Shown in pieces: positions 32,660-41,856 of a stretch of DNA of 64,000 nucleotides. The notes under the pieces are model-generated. The model worked only from the letters and a program-made list of their open reading frames with translations. It had not been told where the DNA came from and did not search any database. Both the position numbers and the translations under genes were made by a program. The stretch lies in assembly GCA_949710005.1 (NCBI GenBank), contig OX453274.1, positions 27,380,240 through 27,444,239 on the forward strand, in the 5' to 3' direction. Within the stretch, counting starts at the first letter, position 1, and every line of letters begins with the position of its first letter. This stretch comes from Ricordea florida (lineage: Eukaryota > Cnidaria > Anthozoa > Corallimorpharia > Ricordeidae).

Positions 32660-33062
32660 ATGTCCTGTCATCCTTTTTCTCCTTGTTGTTGTTTTTTTTT
32701 CCTTGTAAACACAGTGCAAATAAACCAAAGATTACACTAGGCATTTTTTTATTAAATTCAGAAGCAAAAATTTAGATTCTTGTGGGAAGAAATCTGGAAC
32801 CGAAACCATTTCCTATTTAATAATTTCCAATACTGGACCTAAGAACAATAGATCAGTAAGTTATGAAATTCGTTAACTGTCCTCTGCCCCATAATAAAAG
32901 GCAGGTTTTTAAATATTTGGTCATTGCACCCAACTTACTATGACAGACACACCTGTTGTAACTTACTATAACAGGTGCATGAGCAAGGGCTCCTAGTAAA
33001 TTGTATCTACAGTAGCTCTCTATGAAATAAGCAGTAATCTATAATTTACTTAATTATTATAC

Positions 33063-33363
33063 CTTCACTGGATATGAGGCTCACAAAGTGCAGCTCGAAA
33101 ACATGCCCAAGCACAAGCGGCTGTTGATGGCTGGTGTAGGTGGTGCAAGCTGAAACATAACCTGGACTGTCTGGACTGATCAATAACTCATTCTCCTTGC
33201 CAAGACTGCTGATGACACAAATAGATGTTCTATAGTAATTTGCAGCAGCTTGTAAAATCAAATTGTCACCCCATGTGCCTTCTTTTTCCATGCTTTCCAA
33301 GTAATCACACCATGTTGGATATCTATCCTGATCCACAAAGCTGAACAGATGTGTTCCATTGTG
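33063..33363 (-). pseudogene. Helitron exon 4: OTU-like domain, C-terminal half
   Basis: Acceptor tttaaag, donor GAAG|gtataa. It encodes HNGTHLFSFVDQDRYPTWCD, then LESMEKEGTWGDNLILQAAANY, and ends at GHVFELHFVSLISSE. 'W..yl..m...g.WGd...l.a.A..y...I.v' and a C-terminal His (ELHFVSL) are hallmarks of OTU cysteine proteases, which remove ubiquitin-like modifiers. The exon is open throughout and joins exon 3 at phase 0 and exon 5 at phase 1. Confidence 0.7.
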
Positions 33364-34003
33364 CTTTAAAAAAATTGACATATAACGAATGAAGTGTGTG
33401 TTTAGCAGTCTCTTACTTGCATATAAGTGCCAGGCAATTTAACAAAGTTGGTAAATCACAGAGCAAAAAGAAAAATTAAAATATGTTCCAATGAAATATT
33501 GTACCCAGACTTGTGTTCTCAAAACCCCTAAAAACTGTTTGGGCTCAGAAAATTCTTTTCGTGTTTCTCAAAATGCATCAAGGCCTGGGCCTGGAAAAAT
33601 CATGTCATTTTTATGCGATAATTATTTTACAGGAGGTCATGAGCTCCCAAACAGATTTTTCACAACTTATTTTGACCTGGTTAAATGACAAATTTATTCA
33701 AATACTGCATTCAAATACTGCATCTAGAGGATACTGGGGACAAATATAGCCAACAGAATTTGGTAGTTTAATTGACAATTTTTCAAACAAAGTTGGGCAC
33801 GCAAGCAAGAAGTAGCTGCTACGCATTTTAAAGCCTGTGTTATCAAACAAAAAATAAGGCAGAGAATAAACAAAATTGCAATAGTAAGAAAATGCTTTAA
33901 ATACTTAAATCAAGCCTTCTTTACATAGTGGAATAATAAATGTTAGTAGGTAGTTTTTACTAACAAAATTACAATGTCACTTGAAAAACCATTAATGACT
34001 TAC
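33364..34003. other. Helitron intron between exons 3 and 4
   Basis: AT-rich, no motif. Minus-strand borders are TTA|gtaagt and tttaaag|CAC. Confidence 0.55.
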
Positions 34004-34218
34004 TAAGTTGTAATTTTCCTTTAGGAATTGCACCAAATTCACTCTCAGCTCTTCATGTGAAATTTCTATTCCTTTCACAATTTGAAGTTGCTCCACCAAT
34101 GCATAGAACATACAATTGCCCAAACCTTGATTTTCAGAAATTAAGAATCCTTTATCGGATGCAATCCTTTCCAAATCCTCAGGCCTCTGCAACTCGTCTG
34201 CACCAAAATAGCACATTT
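34004..34218 (-). pseudogene. Helitron exon 3: OTU-like domain, N-terminal half
   Basis: Acceptor ctgctag, donor CTTA|gtaagt. The sequence MCYFGADELQRPEDLERIAS leads into ISENQGLGNCMFYALVEQL, matching the OTU active-site loop 'DGNClF.Al' with Cys retained. The usual Asp two residues before Asn-Cys is Leu here, so the catalytic triad is probably incomplete. Joins exon 2 at phase 1 (FS-E-MCYF) and exon 4 at phase 0. Confidence 0.7.
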
Positions 34219-35181
34219 CTAGCAGATAAGTGTAAAAATATGTCAATTATCATTATTAACTGGATGATGACAATAACTGATCAGAAATTTTTATCTCTCA
34301 GCGTTGACACTTAGTGAAAGAGAGGGGCGCACAGGTTGAATTGGCTTTGAATGTATTTTTCAGCTAAGTTGTATAAAATAAATCAATGACTGTACTGCAT
34401 TCAGAAAGAATCAAACTGTCTTATAAAAGGTCTCAGTCTGATATTTCCCCGTAATGTATTAGGACCGCTAAAAATCAATGTCATTTATTAGATCAACAAT
34501 AATTATTGATTACTGTATTGTCATCTATTTATGGATAAAATTTAAAATCAATGATTATGGGTAATAACAAAGGCTTATGCATTCAATATTGTTTAGCGCA
34601 TCTATTGTTGTCGATTTCAATCGATCATGGATTTCATCGTTTGTTCATGCATGGCCGCCGGTTTTGATAATTACAAACGCGGTATTCACAAAAAGGACGT
34701 AAATGCAAAAAATCCACATAACTTGGTCATTTAACCGTAAATAAACAGACGAGAGCAAATCCACAAAATAAACTTAAGAAATACTGTACCGTCAATTCCG
34801 GGAAACTGCTGGAAAAATTCGGAGAAACGTCAACAGGTACTATCACTTAAACGTTGCATTCACCAGATTAGATCGGCAAATCATGCAGAATTTCTTCTCT
34901 ATTATATTAGCGTAGTATCTTCTAGTTTTTAGCCACACAACTTTTCCTGGGGTTTTTAAATGTCCATTCCTACAGTTGTGAATGATTCCTATCCTTCCAA
35001 AAAGCCGAGCAGCCATTTTGGTGAAGTATACTGTGTAAATAAAGTCATGTGACCGACGCGTTTCGTTTCCGGTTTAAATCTAATGAATGTCGATTCAAAG
35101 ATGTTGAAATGGCTTTTCGTTTGTATTTTGATGACGGATTAACTTCCACTGGAGTGTAAGCAACGTATAAATGGCAATTAC
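34219..35181. other. Helitron intron between exons 2 and 3
   Basis: AT-rich; no gene seen on either strand. Minus-strand borders are TTCAG|gtaatt and ctgctag|AAA. Confidence 0.5.
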
Positions 35182-35268
35182 CTGAAAATCTTCTCGCCTC
35201 ATGTTGCTCCGCGCGTGAATTTCGTCTCCTTTTCCTCGCTCTATTTCTGTTTCTTTCCCTTTGTTCAT
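35182..35268 (-). pseudogene. Helitron exon 2: basic Arg-rich segment
   Basis: Acceptor tatttcacag, donor TTTTCAG|gtaatt. Encodes DEQRERNRNRARKRRRNS followed by RAEQHEARRFS, continuing the Arg/Glu-rich character of exon 1. Such segments sit at the N-terminus of OTU-bearing Helitron proteins and may bind nucleic acid; that role is inference. Confidence 0.6.
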
Positions 35269-35380
35269 CTGTGAAATAGAACACAAAAAAGAAAATGAGT
35301 TGTAGCCTTTCCTGTCTTATATTGCTTGGTGGCTCAGATTATTTCTAATACAATAGACACAGTATGCCTGCCTACTGTAC

Positions 35381-35863
35381 CTGACATATTCATCGTCCTC
35401 TCTCGCCGTAACTCAGTTACTCGTTCGTCTGTCCTGCTTCTCCAAACTCCCGTTGCCGTTCGCGCTCTCGTTCGCTCTCTTCTTCTGTTCTGTTCCTTCT
35501 CATTTCACGTAGCCGTTGTGTCTCTACTTCACGCTCTTCTTCCGTTCTTTTCCTTCTCATTTCACGTAGCCGTTGTGTCTCTACTTCACGCTCTTCTTCC
35601 GTTCTTTTCCTTCTCATTTCACGTAGCCGTTGTGTCTCTACTTCACGCTCTTCTTCCGTTCTTTTCCTTCTCATTTCACGTAGCCGTTGTGTCTCTACTT
35701 CACGCTCTTCTTCCGTTCTTTTCCGTCTCAATTCTCGTAGCCTTTCTCTTTCTGCTTCGCGCTGCTCTTCGGTTGAGTTTCTTCTCCTTTCCCTTTGTCG
35801 TTCTCTTTCTCTTTCTCTCTTCTTTCGTTTCTGTTCTTCGGTAATAGTCCTCCCAGCCATCAT
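35381..35863 (-). pseudogene. Helitron exon 1: 19-residue Arg/Glu repeats
   Basis: The frame from ATG 35863 (MMAGRTITEEQKRKKRER) runs into four near-perfect 57-base repeats of RTEEEREVETQRLREMRRK, with diverged copies on both sides. The frame ends at TAA (35417). A one-base shift near 35440 restores RSRTDERVTELRRERTMNMS, which fits the repeat consensus and ends at donor TCAG|gtacag in the phase needed by exon 2. The predicted structure is a long charged helix. Upstream exons cannot be excluded. Confidence 0.6.
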
Positions 35864-35941
35864 ACAACCTAGTTATTCAAAATTATAATAGTTTTAAAGC
35901 AACACCAAAAGCAGCTAGGCAGCTCTTTAACAAATGAGAAA

Positions 35942-36118
35942 TAGACACTCAGCTTTATGCTTATGTCCCTCCAAAAATGCTTGAAAACTAGTAGGAAGAA
36001 CTCAGCTTTATGCTTATGTCCCTCCAAAAACGCTTAAAAACTTGTCTACAGGAAGAAAATTTTTCCTCCAAAACCGCTATGAATAATCCGTTTCTTCAGC
36101 TGTAGGTTGTGTAGCCGC
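35942..36118 (+). repeat. Dispersed repeat copy B (shared with 8700-8885)
   Basis: Same order of phrases as copy A (ctcagctttatgcttatg, tccctccaaaaacgctt, cgctatgaataatccgtttc, gctgtaggttgtg). Roughly 90% similar by eye, with an internal duplication of about 60 bp. Confidence 0.7.
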
Positions 36119-36369
36119 GAAAAGCGCGCGAAAAACAAAGCCTCGTTTCGGTTTAAGACCTTCTAAATATCCCGGATGATTATGGCCGCCATGTTGGGGC
36201 AACGTCGTTCGTCGTCGTCGTCGTCGCTAGGCGCACGCGCCCGCGAGCCATGCCGCTAGCCACTATGACCATGAAAACTCAAACGCATGGTTTTCTCAAT
36301 TTCTATCCTCGCACGGTAGTTATGGGGCTCCGCTCTGCGGCTCTTCGAGCCGCTGTGGAGCTCCGCTAA
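36119..36369. other. Mixed repeat debris
   Basis: Contains (gtc/gtcg)n near 36205-36225, a degraded Penelope-type word cgtttcggtttaagaccttc near 36145, and a GC-rich hairpin (gctccgctctgcggctc / gagccgctgtggagctccgc) near 36325-36366. No gene seen. Confidence 0.45.
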
Positions 36370-36391
36370 AAAGTTAAAAATTTAATAGAAA

Positions 36392-36418
36392 AACGTTTCG
36401 GTCTTAGACCTTCATCAG
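36392..36418 (-). ncRNA. Hammerhead-like motif, Penelope-like element
   Basis: Minus strand: CTGATGA, A, GGTC-taa-GACC, GAAA, CGTT. The core is kept, but with one extra A before stem II and a U in the usual cleavage-site C. Confidence 0.35.
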
Positions 36419-36979
36419 TTACAAGAGAAAAAGGACGAAAACTAAGTTTAAATACGGTTACAGTGTGGGAGATTACATAACGAAATGAAAAATACAATGT
36501 TGTGCTATTAATACATCGTGATTAATACAATACAGGAAAAAAATGCAAAACGAGAAATACAATGCTGTACTGTAAATTGCGTCATACAGGGTGATAATTA
36601 ATAGACCAAACGAAAAGAATACAATACTGTGCATAAATTACATTATAGAGCGTGATAATTGCAGAACTAGGTTAAATTCAACCTAAAAACTAAAAGAGTT
36701 AAAATAGATAAAACGGACTCTTGCAATGCGGTAAATATAACGGGAAAACTAGTTTGCAAAGATAGGCAGAAGAAACCTACGTTTACGCTGGACAAGGTTA
36801 ATAACAAAATCCCAAATCGAGGCCTTTGGAGCATTAAAGGGTTGATAAACAACAAAATCCCTGGAGGGGCCCTTAAACAATAAGCTGTAATAAGATCCCA
36901 GGCAGGGCCTTTGAGCATACCTAACACCCAAAAACCTAACACCCCTTATGGCGCGAACGCATATTTGCACAAGAGAAAG

Positions 36980-37600
36980 TTAATTATAACAAATTCTGTT
37001 TTTGGAGTGAGATTCTTTTCTTTTATTTAAGCCATGGGGAGCCATAGAGAACAGTTGAGCACTCCAATAAGCCTCTTTCGTAATTAAAAACCTATCGATC
37101 TCGTCTGAGTCATTAGGGGCCTGCACCTGATCAATGCATTGGAATTCAAAATCATCCAAGGAGTGTGGAATTTTATTGAAATGTACTGCTACCTCACAAG
37201 TGGTTTTGTTTGTGAGCATAGCAGACTTGTGGTTACGAAACCTAACCCGAAAATCGGTGGTAGTTGATCCTATGTACTGTAAACGACATTTCTTGCAGGA
37301 AACTAAATAGATCACGTTTTTAGAATCACAAGATAGCCTTGAATGAATGGTGTATTTTCTGCCCGTTTTAAAACTTAGAAATGATTTAGATTCAACAAAG
37401 AAATTTCGACAGAGATTGCATCTATTTCTTTCACATTTAAAGCAGCCATTGTTTGGCTGAATTGTTTGTCCCTCATCGGCGGTTTTAAAACGAGATGGTG
37501 CTAATAATTCTTTCAGGTTTTTTGTTCTACGAAAAGATGGTATGATAGAGCCTTGAGGGAAAAGTTCTTTCAATTTAGGGTTGGATTGCAAAATCAACAA
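36980..37600 (-). pseudogene. Penelope-like GIY-YIG endonuclease domain, 206 residues
   Basis: Contains a Cys-rich linker (CFKCERNRCNLCRNFF), then the GIY-YIG core: VIYLVSCKKCRLQYIGSTTT, RVRFRNHKSAM and a C-terminal part ending near EAYWSAQL. In Penelope-like elements this domain follows the reverse transcriptase and nicks target DNA for primed insertion. The frame is open to its natural stop, but the reverse transcriptase core upstream is absent and replaced by the inverted junction at 37621, so the gene is truncated. Confidence 0.8.
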
Positions 37601-37620
37601 ATGCTTATGCTACATCGACA

Positions 37621-37694
37621 GCCGTCCCAGGAAGAACTTGTAATAAAATCCCCAAACAAAGTTCACAAAGTTTACAAGTTCTTCCTGGGACGGC
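37621..37694. repeat. Inverted junction between two Penelope-like fragments
   Basis: ccgtcccaggaagaacttgt is inverted at tacaagttcttcctgggacgg with a 30-base spacer. The sequences on its two sides are Penelope-like fragments in opposite orientation. Confidence 0.7.
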
Positions 37695-38214
37695 TTTTTA
37701 TGAATACTGAATATTTTACACGCGGGTCCCTTCACACTTTCGGCTGCCTTGACGAATCATGTTATAGTTTTTTGACATTAATCTTATTTGTATTATATCC
37801 GATTATTTATTCATATTTGGTTTGCGTTTCTTGAGTTTTGTATCGCATTGTCATAGTTTCTCGCTTAGTAATCACCGATTGTTTATCATTGGTTAATTTT
37901 TTCATTTTCATCTGTTACCACGCCCTGTTATGTAATCATCTTTGTAATATTATGTCATCTTTTATACTGTAAACCTATTTAAGGATATTGTAATTTCTTA
38001 TTCACTTGCACTGCAACTGATGAAGGTCTTTGACCGAAACGTCTATTTTTATTAAACTTTTTTTAGATTTTTTACTGTATATATTTTTTTTCGCTCGAAG
38101 TTGTCCGTCCTCGTTTTCCACAATTGCCTACAAATTTCATTACTCGAGGTTTGGACTACGAATCCTTTTGGATCCTTCTGGCGTGTGGCATCCCTGTTGG
38201 CTCGAAGCATCATA

Positions 38215-38253
<39 letters not shown>
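37672..38253 (+). mobile_element. Penelope-like element 3' fragment, + strand
   Basis: Runs from the hairpin through non-coding sequence to the conserved terminal block (ctgatgaaggtctttgaccg, then cgctcgaagttgtccgtcct, then ggatccttctggcgtgtgg) and a TA run at 38219-38253. The terminal block is the one found folded back at 7564-7930. Confidence 0.65.
38017..38043 (+). ncRNA. Hammerhead-like motif, Penelope-like element
   Basis: CTGATGA, extra A, GGTC-ttt-GACC as stem II, GAAA, CGTC. Same arrangement as the minus-strand motif at 7666-7692. Flanking stem I pairing is not clear. Confidence 0.4.
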
Positions 38254-38261
<8 letters not shown>

Positions 38262-38287
38262 CGGGAGAAAAAAACACACAAACAAAC

Positions 38288-38334
38288 TACAGGTTTATCC
38301 CTACAAGCCTGTTTCGTGGTTGCCCACTCGTCAG
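38288..38334 (-). ncRNA. Hammerhead ribozyme candidate
   Basis: Minus strand order: CTGACGA; stem II GTGG-gcaa-CCAC; GAAA; stem III ACAGG with a 13-base loop and CCTGT; then A as the residue before the cleavage position. All core residues and both stems pair perfectly, unlike the neighbouring motifs. Stem I is weak. Penelope-like elements and retrozymes carry such ribozymes at their ends. Confidence 0.6.
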
Positions 38335-38812
38335 ATGATTTATTAGACTTTCTCAAAGTCCTTTTAACTTTTTTTTCTGGTTGGTTGGGCCTTTTAAAAG
38401 GACTTTTCATACCTGTTTGGCGCCAAATTCACCGGTCGAAAATTCTACCGGTGACGTCATGACAGATTTAAAAATAGTTGTGACAGGCCGACACGACTCC
38501 CGCTGTTCGCAAGTGTGGTTTCTTTGACTTAAGAGTTTGAATCTCACGAGCATGTCTTTGAGCGATTTTCCTCTTTTGTACAATATGATGGGAAGCTCTT
38601 TGTATATCTCACTCAGTTAAGGTTGATCCTGTATTAAATACCATTTGCTCAATAAGGTTTTCTTAAGAATACTTTCGCTCAAGTTCTCTAAGTTCCAGTT
38701 TGTTTATCTCTACGCTACGGCAGTGGGATTTCTTTAACGCTCCTAGAGGTTTATGCTCTGCGTCTTTTTGACAAGCGATTTTGGGTATCAGTTAGTACTC
38801 TGTCAGTATTTT
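38335..38812. other. Intergenic, no gene supported
   Basis: No frame or repeat recognised. If the Cys-rich exon at 38813-39085 belongs to a gene, its next exon was not found here. Confidence 0.4.
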
Positions 38813-39085
38813 CTACTTTTTTAAAAGTGTTATGTTCTTGTCTAAACACGAACGGCAGATGATGTTTGAAAAGTACGAAACATCATCCGAGTGTGGTGAA
38901 CTGAGAGCGAAGATCCTGTCAAGGTTTTTGCAGAACTGTGTCTTCTCTCCACCGTCAAAAAGCTTCCTTCGCTTATCTGCGTTGTCAATCTGGTTGCCAC
39001 ACTGTAAACAAACAGAGTTCTTCGAATTTGGGCTAAGAAACAGTCGACAAAATGACTTGGTGGGAGTAGAACCCGCCACTGCCAT
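38813..39085 (-). CDS. Cys-rich first exon, ZAD-like zinc-binding module (partial gene)
   Basis: The frame starts MAVAGSTPTKSFCRLFLSPN and has two C-x2-C pairs 48 residues apart (C26/C29 in SVCLQCGN and C77/C80 in NIICRSCL). The arrangement is like the N-terminal zinc-finger-associated (ZAD) or BTB-less Cys modules of animal DNA-binding proteins. It ends at TAG after LLKK; a GT within 'aaagtagaa' could serve as a donor. Upstream sequence has a compact, GC-richer promoter-like patch (accgcggcacgtgtgatacc). Either the first exon of a host gene whose remainder was displaced, or a fragment. Function is not assigned. Confidence 0.4.
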   Translation of the reverse strand: MAVAGSTPTKSFCRLFLSPNSKNSVCLQCGNQIDNADKRRKLFDGGEKTQFCKNLDRIFALSSPHSDDVSYFSNIICRSCLDKNITLLKK

Positions 39086-39299
39086 TCGCCCAGTGACAGC
39101 TTTTTATTGTTGCACGCGAAGACCGCGGCACGTGTGATACCATTTTGAAGTTATTTGACACCACTCACGTCACATATGTCAATCATTTTTCGCGCGTGAA
39201 TTTATAATGTGATTCAAATCTATTCAGGCGAAACAAGTCGACCTTGCGCGCTCACGCTCAACACGGTTGCGAGAGGTCGACTTGGAGCAAGTCTAATGA

Positions 39300-39485
39300 T
39301 TTATATATATATATATATATATTTTTATAAGAATTACTTAATTCTTGTATTAATTTTTTATTAACTGTATTAATTATTTATCTATTAATTGTAGTTATTT
39401 TATGTATCTTATTAGTACACGACCCCACAAGCTTGTTAGCTTTGACGTCTTTTATCGTGTATAAATAAAGGTTGTATGTATGTAT
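39300..39485 (+). repeat. LINE 3' tail with (TA)n and (TATG)n
   Basis: A TA run (39301-39322) is followed by an AT-rich stretch and the ending tcgtgtataaataaaggttg(tatg)n. The ATAAATAAAGGTTG(TATG)n ending is typical of CR1/L2-like LINE 3' termini in marine invertebrates. No coding part is present. Confidence 0.5.
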
Positions 39486-39549
39486 GGCGCTTTCTTTTCA
39501 CCAATTTGAACTTATATGAAGTATGTGAGGTACTAGGATTCTGTGACAC

Positions 39550-39760
39550 TGTAACATATTAGCATATTGATTCAAATGAATATATGAAAGACCATATATT
39601 TGAACTTCCGAGTAATATGTAATGATATTCATTGATCATTACATATTAGCATATTACACATGTTAGCATATTAGTATATTACACGTGTAGTTAATCATTA
39701 TGCAAGTGATGGGCCTTCGCACACAGGCAGTTGAATAAACGTACATCGACAAGCATTACA
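39550..39760 (+). repeat. 5' LTR, 211 bp
   Basis: Starts TGTAACATATTAGCATATT and ends AAGCATTACA. It is 87 bp longer than the 3' LTR because of an extra segment (about 39569-39655), which itself ends with a second copy of cattacatattagcatatt. Outside the extra segment the two LTRs differ at only a few bases. Confidence 0.9.
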
Positions 39761-39793
39761 TGGTGGCAGCGTTTCGATTCCATTAATCTCTAG

Positions 39794-40496
39794 GGGTGTG
39801 TTCCTTTCAGTGAATCCAAAAACGGATTTTTGATCTGAGATTTACCAGATTTCGTGACAGAAAGGAACTCGAAATCCGAAAATGGATCTGTAACCTTGGT
39901 AACCTTTTGTAAATAAATTACGTTAATTATGGCGGCCGCAAAAAGAAGTGTGCGATGATACTATGGAGAATGTTCTGATCAGCGATTCAAATAGTGCTAA
40001 AGTAGTCCTGGCGTTAGTACCACACAATCAGAGAAAGAGGCGCGTTAGAGTAGAAAATTACTTAGGGATTGTCGTTACTCACTATGGCTTGGTGACGTTT
40101 CGTAGCCACTTTCGTATGTCGAATGAGCACTTAAGTTCTTTGAAGGCTTGCTGGCTGTGCTACCCGGGTTGCCGCATGAGCCGAAACAGAGTGAAAGATT
40201 CACACCACTTCGCAAGCAAATCCTTCCAACTTTGTGGGTATCAGAAAGTCCTGTGTATGCTCCGCCTGGAAATACCGCTGGATCGATTGACTAATTTGGG
40301 ATCCATTGTGAATGGAACGGCGTAGATTACGAATCCGTTAATCTGGATTTGGATTCTCTGGATTTGGATTCTCTGGATTTCAAATCCAGTGAATCCTTTT
40401 TGGAAAATGATTCACCAGATCCAAAATCCGGATTTGGATTTAGCGAAAGGAACGCGAAATCCGTTGTAAGATCGAAAATCCGAAAGGAACACACCC
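39794..40496. mobile_element. Non-autonomous Harbinger-like insertion in the LTR element leader
   Basis: The ends GGGTGTGTTCCTTTC and GAAAGGAACACACCC are perfect inverted repeats flanked by CTAG on both sides. Because CTAG is palindromic, the true duplication length is uncertain. The right half has repeats of ggatttggattctctggatt and its inverse. It holds a degraded nuclease start. Confidence 0.75.
39948..40325 (+). pseudogene. Degraded Harbinger nuclease N-terminus
   Basis: The frame contains NQRKRRVRVENYLGIVVTHY and VTFRSHFRMSNEHLSSL, closely resembling RGYVETTVASYLGDEFRSHF-type sequence in the intact nuclease at 26457 (FRSHFRMT in that protein). The catalytic residues are absent and the rest of the frame is not homologous. 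It supports Harbinger ancestry of the insertion. Confidence 0.6.
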
Positions 40497-40534
40497 CTAG
40501 AAGTTCCGTCGAGAGAGACCAACAAAAGCGAAAC

Positions 40535-41071
40535 ATGGCAGCATCTGCGTCCTTCACATCGCCTTAGATGAACTGGGACGCTCCTGATCTGGTAACTGCG
40601 TTCGGGAGATTTAAACAGAAATGTCAGCTTATGTTCAAAAGCGTTCTTAAAGACACAGACGACGAAGAGAAAGTGAGCTACATTGTACTTTGGTCCGGAG
40701 AAAAAGGGCTCGACACATACAAAACTTGGACCTTTACAAAGGAAGACGATAGGAAAAAGCCTGACGTTATTTTAAAAAAATTCGAGAATCAATTGGAGCC
40801 GAAGACGAGTCATCGTATTCATAGATACACATCTCAAGGAATGCGACAAGAACCGCACGAGCCAGTCGACGATTTTATCTCAAGAATAAAAAATTTAGCA
40901 GCAAAATGTCAATTCTGCGACAACACTGAAGTCGAACACAGAGTGTTTTTTAGATCAACTTGTTTGGGGCTCAAAAAACCCCGACGTTCAAAAATCACTC
41001 ATCACTCGCGACAAAACATTGACCCTCGCAGCCGCTATCGAGATTGCAAGAAGCCACGAGGCTACGAGTAA
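40535..41071 (+). pseudogene. Gag, N-terminal part (broken)
   Basis: From ATG 40535 (MAASASFTSP) the frame meets TAG at 40565 and continues MNWDAPDLVTAFGRFKQKCQ and onward through VDDFISRIKNLAAKCQF, the typical capsid region of Mag-like Ty3/Gypsy Gag ('F...i..la..C.f'). A frameshift near 41000 ends it at 41071, and the continuation lies in the overlapping frame beginning about 41019. Confidence 0.7.
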
Positions 41072-41856
41072 GTACATGAAGACGTTGACTGAGCATAGTA
41101 AAAGTTATCACGATGGCAGAAATATTGATTCTATACGAAAAGAACAAGAGAGAGAATTTTGTAACAATTGCGGTAAGCAGCATCAACAATATCCGGGAAA
41201 CAAAAGCCCAGCGTATGGTTCAACATGTCTAAAATGTGGTAAAATCAATCCCTGGAAAGCAGTCTGTAGATCCGGCAAACGGAAACAACCAAGTCAAGGA
41301 ACAAAGCCAGTTTCAAAGAAAACTATCCACACTATTGAAGAGAATTTCCACGACTCGGCCCACGACGGTGACGATGAAGTTCTAACAATCAGCACCATTG
41401 AAATTAACGCCATGGAAGGTGTATCTAATGACACACGCGATGAAATCTTCGCGCTACTTGAGATTTTTCAGCCAGAAAAAAAGCGGAAAATAAACCTACA
41501 ATGCAAAGTGGATACAGGCGCGCAGAGCAACGTGCTGCCCGTTCGACTACTTCGCATTATCGCTCCAGAGAAATTTGATGATGACGGAAACCCCAAACCA
41601 GAAGCTGTAGAGAAAAATGAAGCCGTTCTCTCAGCATATGGCGGCTCCATAATTAAACAACTGAGCACTGTAAACATTCCTTGCAAGTACAAAGAGAAGA
41701 TTAACTGCATTTTCTATGTAACCGACACACCTTGCCCAGCCATTTTAGGGTTAAGAGCATGTACTGCATTAAAACTAGTATCATTACACTGTACACTCAA
41801 AACAAACCAGACTGAACCAACTGGCAATTTTAACGTCGCAGCGCAACATGCAGACA
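41019..41856 (+). pseudogene. Gag C-terminus with zinc-knuckle remnant, and aspartic protease
   Basis: The frame holds TLAAAIEIARSHEATS (end of capsid), a degraded double knuckle (CNNCGKQHQQYPG, TCLKCGKINPWKAVC; the usual first-knuckle Cys and second His are changed) and the protease active site VDTGAQSNVLP. Homologous to 51524-52534. It is interrupted at 41856 by a TIR element, after which the sequence resumes at 44152 (tcaacagtaacc). Confidence 0.8.

Larger units (their letters stand above)
18340..35863 (-). mobile_element. Large multi-exon Helitron (decayed), containing a nested Harbinger
   Basis: Exons on the minus strand at 35863-35381, 35268-35182, 34218-34004, 33363-33063, 25910-25833 and 24553-19641 join with GT-AG borders and matching phases. 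They give Arg/Glu repeats, an OTU-like domain, DUF6570, an HUH Rep and a PIF1-type helicase, the organisation of animal RepHel Helitrons with an OTU module. The 7-kb fifth intron contains a complete Harbinger element (26250-32656). Two stops and about five frameshifts show decay. The element's exact termini (5' TC, 3' hairpin + CTRR) were not located; the right limit given is only the first coding base seen and the left limit is the tandem repeat. Confidence 0.75.
36370..37650 (-). mobile_element. Penelope-like element fragment (GIY-YIG part)
   Basis: On the minus strand this comprises the C-terminal endonuclease domain and downstream sequence ending in a hammerhead-like motif and the A/T-rich tail aaaatttttaactttttagc. 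The reverse transcriptase part is missing, and the fragment meets an oppositely oriented fragment at the hairpin 37621-37694. Confidence 0.7.

Noticed and set aside
35326..35844. 172-residue + strand frame with repeated hydrophobic segments resembling membrane helices
   Set aside because: It is the antisense of the 57-bp Arg/Glu repeat exon; the hydrophobic periodicity is a by-product.
40327..40557. Ser/Asp/Leu repeat frames on both strands
   Set aside because: They derive from ggatttggattctct repeats in the Harbinger-like insertion.
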